NCBI RefSeq assembly: GCF_003732425.1
Contig: NZ_MOBX01000013.1
Coordinates: 496,001-560,000 of the forward strand
Length of the DNA: 64,000 nt
Direction of reading: 5' to 3'
From: Pseudomonas fluorescens
GTDB lineage: Bacteria; Pseudomonadota; Gammaproteobacteria; Pseudomonadales; Pseudomonadaceae
In this document: positions 26,698 through 34,780 of the stretch, piece by piece
Layout of the letters: the number at the start of each line of letters is the position of its first letter
Position numbering within the stretch: position 1 is the first letter of the stretch
Notes under the pieces: generated by a model
Seen by the model: the letters and a program-made list of their open reading frames with translations, nothing else
Told to the model about the DNA's origin: nothing
Database searches by the model: none
Made by a program: the position numbers and the translations under genes

Positions 26698-27747
26698 ATG
26701 TCTGTGATGTTTTCCCGTTGGCTCCCCGGTCTGTTCTTCTGCGCTGCCCTGCCTCTGTCAGCGCAGGCTGCGACGCCTAACGAAGCCGCGCCGGAAGGCC
26801 CGGCCTATGGCCCGGAACTGCAAGGTTTCGAATATCCCTACACCCTTAAACACTTCGCCTTTCAGTCCCAGGGCAAATCCCTGCAGATGGGCTACATGGA
26901 CGTCGCCGCCCACGGCAAGCCCAATGGCCGCACCGTGGTGCTGATGCACGGCAAAAACTTTTGCGCAGCCACCTGGGACAGTTCCATCAAAGCGTTGAGC
27001 GAGTCCGGTTACCGGGTGATCGCACCGGACCAGATCGGCTTCTGCACCTCCAGCAAACCCGACAACTATCAGTACAGCTTCCAGCAACTGGCGACCAACA
27101 CCCAGCAGTTACTCAAAGCGCTGGGTATTCAGAAAGCCACGCTCCTCGGTCACTCCACCGGTGGCATGCTCGCCACGCGGTATGCCTTGCTGTTCCCCGA
27201 GCAGGTCGAGCAACTGGCGCTGGTCAACCCGATCGGCCTGGAAGACTGGAAAGCCCTTGGCGTGCCCTACCGCACCGTGGATCAGTGGTATCAGCGCGAG
27301 CTGAAGGTCAGCGCCCAAGGCATTCGCGATTACGAACGAACCACTTACTACGATGGCCGCTGGAAACCGGAATTCGACCGTTGGGTCGATATGCTCGCCG
27401 GTCTGAGCAAAGGCCCGGGCAAGACCCAGGTCGCGTGGAACTCGGCACTGATCTACGACATGATTTTCACCCAGCCGGTGTACTACGAGTTCAAGGATCT
27501 GAAGATGCCGACCCTGCTGCTGATCGGCACGTCCGACACCACGGCCATCGGCAAGGACCTCGCGCCGCCTGAGGTGAAAGCGAAAATCGGCCATTACGAC
27601 GTGCTCGGCAAACAAGTCGCCAAGCTGATTCCGCAGTCGACGCTGGTGGAGTTTCCCGGCATGGGCCACGCCCCCCAAATGGAAGAGCCGGCGCAGTTCC
27701 ACAAAGCCTTGCTCGGCTGGCTGAATACAACCAATCCCGTTCGTTGA
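26698..27747 (+). CDS. Secreted alpha/beta hydrolase
   Basis: 349 residues. Signal peptide 1-24 (ending SAQA) and an alpha/beta hydrolase fold: oxyanion region VVLMHGKNFCAATWD, nucleophile elbow LLGHSTGGMLATRYA with Ser in GHSTGG, acid near LLLIGTSDTTA and catalytic His in FPGMGHAPQMEEP. This is a periplasmic esterase/lipase or epoxide-hydrolase-like enzyme of unknown substrate. It sits 13 bp before the dehydrogenase gene, so the two may be cotranscribed. Confidence 0.88.
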   Translation: MSVMFSRWLPGLFFCAALPLSAQAATPNEAAPEGPAYGPELQGFEYPYTLKHFAFQSQGKSLQMGYMDVAAHGKPNGRTVVLMHGKNFCAATWDSSIKALSESGYRVIAPDQIGFCTSSKPDNYQYSFQQLATNTQQLLKALGIQKATLLGHSTGGMLATRYALLFPEQVEQLALVNPIGLEDWKALGVPYRTVDQWYQRELKVSAQGIRDYERTTYYDGRWKPEFDRWVDMLAGLSKGPGKTQVAWNSALIYDMIFTQPVYYEFKDLKMPTLLLIGTSDTTAIGKDLAPPEVKAKIGHYDVLGKQVAKLIPQSTLVEFPGMGHAPQMEEPAQFHKALLGWLNTTNPVR

Positions 27748-27760
27748 TGAGGTATGGCTG

Positions 27761-28714
27761 ATGGCGGTGCAGATTGCAGTGATCGATGACTGGCAGGACG
27801 TGGCCCGCGGCGTGGTCGACTGGTCGGTGCTCGATAGCCTGGGCGAAGTGGCGTTCGAACACGATTACCCGGCGGACAACGCCACGCTGGCCGAGCGGCT
27901 GGGCCGCTACCAGGTGATTTGCGTGATGCGCGAGCGAACGCGTTTCGACGAAGACTTGCTCAAGCGTTTGCCCAATCTGAAATTGCTGGTCACCGGCGGC
28001 ATGCGCAACGCTGCGCTGGACATGCAGGCGGCCGCAAAACTGGGCATCAAGGTCTGTGGCACCGACAGTTACAAGCATGCCGCGCCGGAGCTGACCTGGG
28101 CGCTGATCATGGCGGCCACGCGCAATCTGGTGAATGAGGCCAATGCCCTTCGCGCCGGTCGTTGGCAGCAAGGGCTGGGCGGTGATCTGCACGGCAAGAC
28201 CCTCGGGATTCTCGGTCTGGGCAGTATCGGCCAGCGCGTGGCGCAGTTTGGTCAGGTGTTTGGCATGCAGGTGATTGCCTGGAGCGAGAATCTCACGGCC
28301 GAACGGGCCGGTCAGGTCGGTGTGACCTATGTCAGCAAGCAAGAGCTGTTCGAGCAGGCCGATGTGTTGTCGGTGCATCTGGTGCTCAGCGAGCGCAGTC
28401 GCGGGCTGGTCGATGCCCAGGCACTGGGCTGGATGAAGCCGACGGCACTGCTGGTCAACACCGCGCGCGGGCCGATTGTCGATGAAGCGGCGCTGATCAA
28501 GGCCTTGCAGAAGCAGCAGATCGCCGGGGCGGCGCTGGACGTGTTCGAACAGGAGCCGCTGCCAGCCATGCACCCGTTTCGCACACTGGACAATGTCTTG
28601 GCGACGCCGCATGTGGGGTATGTCAGCCAGCAGAATTATGAGCAATTCTTTTCGCAGATGATCGAGGATATTCAGGCTTGGGCGGCTGGTAATCCAATCC
28701 GTGCGTTAAATTAA
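27761..28714 (+). CDS. D-2-hydroxyacid dehydrogenase family protein
   Basis: 317 residues. NAD-binding motif LGILGLGSIGQRVAQFGQVFGM, catalytic Arg in LVNTARGPIVDEAAL, Glu in DVFEQEPLP and His in ATPHVGYVS, all in the standard order. Members reduce 2-oxo acids to D-2-hydroxy acids, as in phosphoglycerate dehydrogenase or glyoxylate/hydroxypyruvate reductase. The substrate is not evident. No ACT domain follows, so it is not SerA. Confidence 0.9.
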   Translation: MAVQIAVIDDWQDVARGVVDWSVLDSLGEVAFEHDYPADNATLAERLGRYQVICVMRERTRFDEDLLKRLPNLKLLVTGGMRNAALDMQAAAKLGIKVCGTDSYKHAAPELTWALIMAATRNLVNEANALRAGRWQQGLGGDLHGKTLGILGLGSIGQRVAQFGQVFGMQVIAWSENLTAERAGQVGVTYVSKQELFEQADVLSVHLVLSERSRGLVDAQALGWMKPTALLVNTARGPIVDEAALIKALQKQQIAGAALDVFEQEPLPAMHPFRTLDNVLATPHVGYVSQQNYEQFFSQMIEDIQAWAAGNPIRALN

Positions 28715-28720
28715 CCCCCA

Positions 28721-28807
28721 CTGTAGGAGCTGCCGAAGGCTGCGATCTTTTGATCTTCGCTTTTAAAGGCAAAATCAAAAGATCGCAGCCTTCGGCAGCT
28801 CCTACAG
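28721..28807. repeat. REP-type inverted repeat, family C (copy 1)
   Basis: CTGTAGGAGCTGCCGAAGGC plus TGCGATCTTTTGAT and its reverse complement form nearly perfect arms of about 36 nt around a short loop. A second copy lies at 54924. In the mRNA it would be a long stable hairpin directly after the dehydrogenase stop. The rest of the gap to glgA (28808-29297) holds weak promoter-like words only, among them CTAGACT near 29034, which resembles an RpoS -10. Confidence 0.85.
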
Positions 28808-29297
28808 GTGTTGTCTGTGGTCAGCCCATCAACAAACTGCCCGCACCACAACAGTGCAGCCACACGTCCCGCTAGCACAAATTCGTGACCGATCAGTCAC
28901 CGTTTTCGCCCTCCCTCATAGAAAAACCTGCCCTTCGTCGGTGCGTTTCCCCCTCAAAAGCACGGTTTGCGCTGACTGCTAACCGATTGTCGAACAATTT
29001 ACCCATTTGCGCCGCCCCGCTCTAGGATCTGGCCTAGACTGATTTTCGCGGGGTAAAACCGACCGGTCACATTGCCGAAAAAAAGTCGAAACTTTTGCGC
29101 GCGGCGGCGGGTCATCTGCAAGACAGGGCTAAAGCGAGTGGTGCAATCCTTGCAACGGCCCGTTCACCCATTCTGCTTGCGCGTGTTGGGTAGCGTTTGC
29201 TCACCGATGCGTGGCGCGTTTGCGCCCGGCCACAGGACTTGGCCATGGACATCGCTTGTTCGAGACAAGAATCAGATCAACGATACGGGAGATTCAT

Positions 29298-30884
29298 ATG
29301 ATCAGTGCGGCATTGGATATTCAGGGAGAGCGTGCTCAGCAGGCGGTTGGTGAATCGAGCACCATCAGTGTTCCTGGCAGCCGACAGATCAACGTCCCCG
29401 GCACCAAAACGCTGACTCCAGTAGCGAGCCAGAACCCCAACAAGAAAAAAGTGTTGTTCGTCACCTCGGAAATCGCCGATCTGGTCAAGACCGGCGGCTT
29501 GGGTGACGTCTCCGCCGCCCTGCCCCGGGCCATGGCTCATCTGCATGATGTGCGCGTGTTGATCCCCGGTTATCCGCAGGTGATGCACAGCGAAAACCCG
29601 ATCCATATCATCGGCGAACTGGGCGGCCATGCGGCGCTGCCGCCGTGCAAGATCGGGCGCATGGACATGCCGGACGGTCTGGTCATCTACGTGTTGATCT
29701 GCCCTGAGCTCTACGAGCGCGAAGGTTCACCCTACGGCGCCAATAACGGTCGCGACTGGCCGGACAACCACATTCGTTTCGCCCGCCTCGGCCTGGCCGC
29801 TGCCGACATCGCCGCCAACCTCGCGCAAATTCACTGGTGCCCGGATCTGGTGCACGCCCATGACTGGCCGGCCGGTCTCGCCCCTGCCTATATGCACTGG
29901 CGCGGGCAGCGCACGCCCACCCTGTTCACCATTCACAACCTCGCCTACCAGGGCGTGACCAGTCTGGGCTCCTGCCCTGAGCTGGGGATTCCCAACCATG
30001 CCTTGCAACAGGAAGGCATGGAGTTCTACGGCAAGATGTCGTTCCTCAAGGCCGGCATGGCGTATTCGAGCCATATCACCACGGTCAGCGCCACTTACGC
30101 GCAGGAAATCACCACCCCGGATTTTGGCTGTGGCCTCGACGGCTTTCTCGCCGCCAAGACCCAGCAAGGTTTGCTCAGCGGCATCCCCAACGGCATTGAT
30201 GAGAGCTGGGACGCCGCCACCGACCCGCATCTGTTCGCACCGTTCGCCATCGGCGACTGGGAAGGCAAAGCGGTCAACGCTGCGCACGTCCGTGAACTGT
30301 TCGGCCTGAATGAGTCCGCCGGCCCGCTGTTCGCCGTGGTGTCGCGACTGGTTTATCAAAAAGGTCTCGACCTGACGATCGCGGTGTCCGAGTACATCGT
30401 GCAGAACGGCGGCCAGATCGCAATCATCGGCCGTGGCGAGCCGGAAGAAGAACAAGCCATGCGCGAACTGGCACTGCGCTTTCCCGGGCAGATCGGTGTG
30501 CGCATCGGCTTCAATGAAACCGACGCCCGACGCATGTTTGCCGGCAGCGATTTCCTGCTGATGCCCTCGCGTTACGAGCCTTGCGGTTTGAGCCAGATGT
30601 ACGCCCAGCGTTTCGGCTCGCTGCCGGTGGCACGCAATACCGGCGGTCTGGCCGACACCATTGAAAACGGCGTCACCGGTTTCCTCTTCGATGAGTCCAC
30701 CGCTGAAAGCTATCAAGAGGCCCTGAGCCGCGCGTTCAAGGTATTCGCCTTCCCCGAACTGCTCAACGCCATGCGCTGCCGGGCGATGGCTGCGCCGTTC
30801 AACTGGTGCAAAGCGGTTGAACCGTACGCCGAACTTTATGAACAACTGGTCGCCAAGGCGCTGGGTAAAGCTCACCACAAATAA
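29298..30884 (+). CDS. glgA: Glycogen synthase (ADP-glucose type)
   Basis: 528 residues, a family-5 glycosyltransferase. The substrate-binding KTGGL motif is present (K64 in LVKTGGLGDVSAALP), as are HAHDWPAGLAP, FTIHNLAYQG and the donor-site Glu in PSRYEPCGLSQMYAQRFG. It has an N-terminal extension of about 50 residues before the core. It elongates alpha-1,4-glucan from ADP-glucose; in pseudomonads GlgA and the GlgE route both feed this polymer. First gene of a plus-strand operon with treZ, malQ and treY. ATG 29298 follows GGGAG. Confidence 0.95.
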   Translation: MISAALDIQGERAQQAVGESSTISVPGSRQINVPGTKTLTPVASQNPNKKKVLFVTSEIADLVKTGGLGDVSAALPRAMAHLHDVRVLIPGYPQVMHSENPIHIIGELGGHAALPPCKIGRMDMPDGLVIYVLICPELYEREGSPYGANNGRDWPDNHIRFARLGLAAADIAANLAQIHWCPDLVHAHDWPAGLAPAYMHWRGQRTPTLFTIHNLAYQGVTSLGSCPELGIPNHALQQEGMEFYGKMSFLKAGMAYSSHITTVSATYAQEITTPDFGCGLDGFLAAKTQQGLLSGIPNGIDESWDAATDPHLFAPFAIGDWEGKAVNAAHVRELFGLNESAGPLFAVVSRLVYQKGLDLTIAVSEYIVQNGGQIAIIGRGEPEEEQAMRELALRFPGQIGVRIGFNETDARRMFAGSDFLLMPSRYEPCGLSQMYAQRFGSLPVARNTGGLADTIENGVTGFLFDESTAESYQEALSRAFKVFAFPELLNAMRCRAMAAPFNWCKAVEPYAELYEQLVAKALGKAHHK

Positions 30885-30902
30885 CCAGGGAGGTTCACCA
30901 CG

Positions 30903-32705
30903 ATGCCGTTACGGTCTACTGAAACCTGGCCCCACGGCGCGATCATGCTGGACGCCGAACACACGCAGTTTGCGCTATGGGCGCCGGATGCGTTTTACGT
31001 GAGTGTCGAACTTGAAAACGGCCAGTCGCTGCCGATGCTACCCCAAGCAGACGGCTGGTTTGTGATCAAGGCCCGCTGTCCGGCGGGCACCCGCTACCGC
31101 TACAACATCGACGGCGAACTGGAGGTGCCGGACCCGGCCTCCAGAGCGCAGGATGGCGACCTCGACCGCCACAGCGTGGTGGTTGATCCGCTGGCCTATC
31201 AATGGCGACATACTGGCTGGCACGGTCGGCCATGGAGCGAAGCGGTGATCTACGAGTTGCACGTCGGTGCGCTCGGGGGTTTCGCGGAAGTCGAACAACA
31301 TCTGGCGCGCCTTGCAGGCTTGGGCGTCACCGCCATCGAACTGATGCCGCTGGCGCAGTTCCCCGGCGAACGCAATTGGGGATACGACGGTGTTTTGCCC
31401 TACGCCCCGCAAGCCTCCTACGGCACGCCGGAACAACTCAAACACCTGATCGACAGCGCCCACGGTCACGGTCTGGCGGTGATTCTCGACGTGGTTTACA
31501 ACCACTTCGGCCCTGACGGCAATTACCTGCATCGTTACGCGAAAGGCTTTTTCCGCGAAGACAAGCACACGCCGTGGGGCGCAGCGATCGATTTCCGTCG
31601 CGACGAAGTGCGGGAATTTTTCATCGAAAACGCGCTGATGTGGTTGCTCGAATACCGCTTCGACGGTCTGCGCCTCGACGCCGTGCATGCCATCGAAGAC
31701 CCGGATTTCCTCACGGAAATGGCTCAACGCATCCGCTCGCAGATCGACCCGAGTCGTCATGTCTGGCTGACCGTGGAAAACGAACTCAACCAGTCGAGCC
31801 TGCTGGAATACGACTACGACGCGCAGTGGAACGACGACGGCCATAACGCCCTGCACGTCCTGCTCACCGGCGAAACCGACGCCTATTACGCCGACTACGC
31901 CGCCCAGCCCACCGAACAATTGGTGCGCTGCCTCAGTCAGGGTTTTGTTTTCCAGGGGCACATCACCCGCCACGGCGAACCCCGCGGCGAGCCCAGCGAA
32001 CACCTGCCCTCCACGGCGTTCGTGCTGTTCCTGCAAAACCACGATCAGATCGGCAACCGCGCGTTTGGTGAGCGCCTGCATCAGCTGGCCGATCCGCGCG
32101 CCGTGCAGGCAGCGACCGTGTTGTTACTGCTGTCGCCGATGATTCCGCTGATGTTCATGGGCGATGAATTCGCCGCCGAGCAGCCATTCCTGTTTTTCAC
32201 CAGTCACCACGGTGAGCTGGCCAAGTTGGTGCGTGAGGGCCGCCGCAATGAATTCGCCGCGTTCAGTGCCTTCACCGATCCGCACAAACGCGAGCAGATT
32301 CCCGACCCGAACGCCGAAAAAACCTTCCACGCCGCACAGCCCAGGTTGATCGGCAATGGCAGCGTGAAACAGCAGGAAACCCTCGCGCTGTATCAGAAGC
32401 TGCTGCAATTTCGCCATCAATACATCATTCCCCATCTGTCCGGCACACAAGCGCTCGGCGCCCATATGCTCGGTTATGGCGCGGTCAGTGCGCGCTGGCG
32501 CCTGGGCAATGGCAGCGAGCTGCGAATTGACCTGAACCTCAGCGACACGCCAGTGGTCAACCCTCCACAGACCGAGGCCGTGTGGTTGTTTCAACAGCCA
32601 TCCAGTGTCGATCTATCGGAATCGGGCGAACTGCCCGCGTATTGCGCGCTTGTCAGCCTCACGGCCGCAACCCCTTTGCAACCTCTGGATGGAGAGCGCC
32701 TATGA
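30903..32705 (+). CDS. treZ: Malto-oligosyltrehalose trehalohydrolase
   Basis: 600 residues, GH13. An N-terminal carbohydrate-binding-like domain (FALWAPDAFYVSVEL) precedes the barrel. Signatures: ILDVVYNHFGPDGNYL, nucleophile D259 in FDGLRLDAVHAI, acid/base E292 in TVENELNQS, and FLQNHDQIGN. TreZ releases trehalose from the malto-oligosyl-trehalose made by TreY. It lies 18 bp after glgA, and its stop overlaps the malQ start (ATGA). Confidence 0.95.
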   Translation: MPLRSTETWPHGAIMLDAEHTQFALWAPDAFYVSVELENGQSLPMLPQADGWFVIKARCPAGTRYRYNIDGELEVPDPASRAQDGDLDRHSVVVDPLAYQWRHTGWHGRPWSEAVIYELHVGALGGFAEVEQHLARLAGLGVTAIELMPLAQFPGERNWGYDGVLPYAPQASYGTPEQLKHLIDSAHGHGLAVILDVVYNHFGPDGNYLHRYAKGFFREDKHTPWGAAIDFRRDEVREFFIENALMWLLEYRFDGLRLDAVHAIEDPDFLTEMAQRIRSQIDPSRHVWLTVENELNQSSLLEYDYDAQWNDDGHNALHVLLTGETDAYYADYAAQPTEQLVRCLSQGFVFQGHITRHGEPRGEPSEHLPSTAFVLFLQNHDQIGNRAFGERLHQLADPRAVQAATVLLLLSPMIPLMFMGDEFAAEQPFLFFTSHHGELAKLVREGRRNEFAAFSAFTDPHKREQIPDPNAEKTFHAAQPRLIGNGSVKQQETLALYQKLLQFRHQYIIPHLSGTQALGAHMLGYGAVSARWRLGNGSELRIDLNLSDTPVVNPPQTEAVWLFQQPSSVDLSESGELPAYCALVSLTAATPLQPLDGERL

Positions 32706-34780
32706 GCGATGCGCAACTGGAAATACTCGCAAGCCGCGCCGGCCTTGCCGTCGACTGGATCGACGCCAACGGCCGCCCGCAAAAAGTCGCTCCGGCGGTG
32801 CTGCGCAATGTCCTTATCGGGCTCGGCCACCCCGCCAGCACCGCGCAGGAAATCGATGCCAGCCTGCTGGAACTGCAAGCTGTTCAACAAGACCGCCACT
32901 TGCCGCCGCTGCTGACCAGCGATGTCGGCGTCGGCCTCGATCTGGGACGCTACTTCGCCCCGCAAACGCCGTGTGAAATCCACCTTGAAGACGGCTCGCG
33001 GCTGAACCTGAAACTCGACTCTGAAGCGATACTGCCGGGGCTGATCCCGGTCGGCTATCAACAGGTGCACATCGGCGATCAATATTTCACCTTGGCCGTG
33101 GCCCCGGAGCGCTGCTTCAGCGTTGGCGACGCGGTCGATAACCCGATTCCCCGCGTATGGGGCCTGAGTGCGCAGCTGTATTCCCTGCGCCGCCCCGGCG
33201 ACGGCGGTTTCGGCGATACCCAAGCGCTGGAAGATCTGGTCCGCGTGGCCGGTGAACGTGGCGCCGATGCGCTGGCAATCAGCCCGCTGCACGCCATGTT
33301 CAGCGCCGATACCGGGCGCTACAGCCCTTATTCGCCGTCCAGTCGGCTGTTTCTCAATCCCCTGTACGCCGCCCCCGGTGCGATTCTCGGTGAACGCGCC
33401 TTGCGTGATGCCATCGACGCAACCGGGCTGGCCGAGCAGTTCGCGCAACTGGAAGACCTGACCCTGATCGACTGGCCGAGCGCCGCCGATGCCAAGCAAA
33501 AACTCCTGCAAGCCCTGTACGAAGGATTCATCGCCGGTGAGCATCCGCTGCACCCGGACTTCGCCAGTTTCCGCCACGCCGGTGGCGAAGCGTTGGAAAA
33601 CCACTGCCGTTTCGAAGCGATTCAGGAAATGCGCGACGCCCGTGGCGAAAACCTCGATTGGCGGCAATGGCCGGAACACTGGCACGACCCACGCGGCGCG
33701 GCGCTCGAAGCATTCGCCGAGGAATACGCCGAGCGCATCGGCTACTTCGCTTTTTGCCAATGGCTGATCCACCGTTGCCTGGAGCGTGCGCAAACCGCCG
33801 CACGCAGTGCCGGCATGGGCATTGGCCTGATCGCCGATCTGGCGGTGGGTGCCGATGGCGCCGGCAGTCAGGCCTGGAGCTTTCAGGATGAACTGCTCGC
33901 CTCGCTGACTGTGGGCGCACCGCCGGACATTCTTAATCGTTCAGGCCAGGGCTGGGGCATCTCTGCTTTCTCGCCCGAAGGCTTGATCCGTAATGGTTTC
34001 CGCGCCTTTATCGACATGCTGCGCGCCAACTTCGCCCACGCTGGCGGCTTGCGCATCGACCATGTCATGGGCCTGCAACGCTTGTGGGTGATCCCCAACG
34101 GCGCGGCGCCGGCCGATGGCGCGTACCTGTATTACCCGGTCGACGACTTGCTGCGCCTGCTGACACTTGAGTCCCACCGCCACCAGGCCATCGTCCTCGG
34201 TGAAGACCTCGGTACTGTGCCGGATGGCCTGCGTGAAAAGCTTATCGCCCGCTCCATGCTCGGCATGCGCGTGCTGCTGTTCGAGCAGGACAACACCTTT
34301 TTCAAACCGATTCTCGACTGGCCGGACAACGCCTTGGCAACCACCAGCACCCACGATCTGCCGACGCTCAACGGCTGGTGGCATGGCCGCGATATCGACT
34401 GGAACGCCCGCTTGGGGTTCGTCGATGCCAACGGTGAAATCGAATGGCGGCATCACCGCCAGCGTGAGCGCGAAGGCTTGCGCAACGCGTTGAGCCAGGA
34501 CCCGCAAAACTTTCGCGAGGAATCCCACGAGGCCGATCAAGTGGTCGATGCCGCTGTGCGTTTCCTCGGCCACACCCGTGCGCCGTTGGTGCTGTTGCCG
34601 CTGGAAGATGCGCTGGGCATCAATGAGCAGTCCAATTTGCCGGGCACCATCGACACCCATCCGAACTGGTCACGGCGCTTGCCCGGCACCGGTGAAGCGC
34701 TGCTCGATGGCGCGGATGCGGCGCGCCGTCTGGAATTGCTCGCGTGCGCGCGCCTGCAGGCTGCCGAGCGTGACCAATGA
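32702..34780 (+). CDS. malQ: 4-alpha-glucanotransferase (amylomaltase)
   Basis: 692 residues, GH77, with the N-terminal extension seen in long proteobacterial MalQ. Signatures: nucleophile Asp in GLRIDHVMGL, acid/base Glu in VLGEDLGTVP, and TTSTHDLPTLNGWW. It transfers glucan segments between malto-oligosaccharides, recycling short chains from debranching. ATGA overlaps couple it to treZ upstream and treY downstream. Confidence 0.95.
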   Translation: MSDAQLEILASRAGLAVDWIDANGRPQKVAPAVLRNVLIGLGHPASTAQEIDASLLELQAVQQDRHLPPLLTSDVGVGLDLGRYFAPQTPCEIHLEDGSRLNLKLDSEAILPGLIPVGYQQVHIGDQYFTLAVAPERCFSVGDAVDNPIPRVWGLSAQLYSLRRPGDGGFGDTQALEDLVRVAGERGADALAISPLHAMFSADTGRYSPYSPSSRLFLNPLYAAPGAILGERALRDAIDATGLAEQFAQLEDLTLIDWPSAADAKQKLLQALYEGFIAGEHPLHPDFASFRHAGGEALENHCRFEAIQEMRDARGENLDWRQWPEHWHDPRGAALEAFAEEYAERIGYFAFCQWLIHRCLERAQTAARSAGMGIGLIADLAVGADGAGSQAWSFQDELLASLTVGAPPDILNRSGQGWGISAFSPEGLIRNGFRAFIDMLRANFAHAGGLRIDHVMGLQRLWVIPNGAAPADGAYLYYPVDDLLRLLTLESHRHQAIVLGEDLGTVPDGLREKLIARSMLGMRVLLFEQDNTFFKPILDWPDNALATTSTHDLPTLNGWWHGRDIDWNARLGFVDANGEIEWRHHRQREREGLRNALSQDPQNFREESHEADQVVDAAVRFLGHTRAPLVLLPLEDALGINEQSNLPGTIDTHPNWSRRLPGTGEALLDGADAARRLELLACARLQAAERDQ

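Noticed and set aside
29088..29116. AlgU-like promoter upstream of glgA (AAACTT-N17-TCATC)
   Set aside because: Mismatches in both boxes, unlike the exact match at glgE. The RpoS-like CTAGACT nearby is also too weak to annotate.
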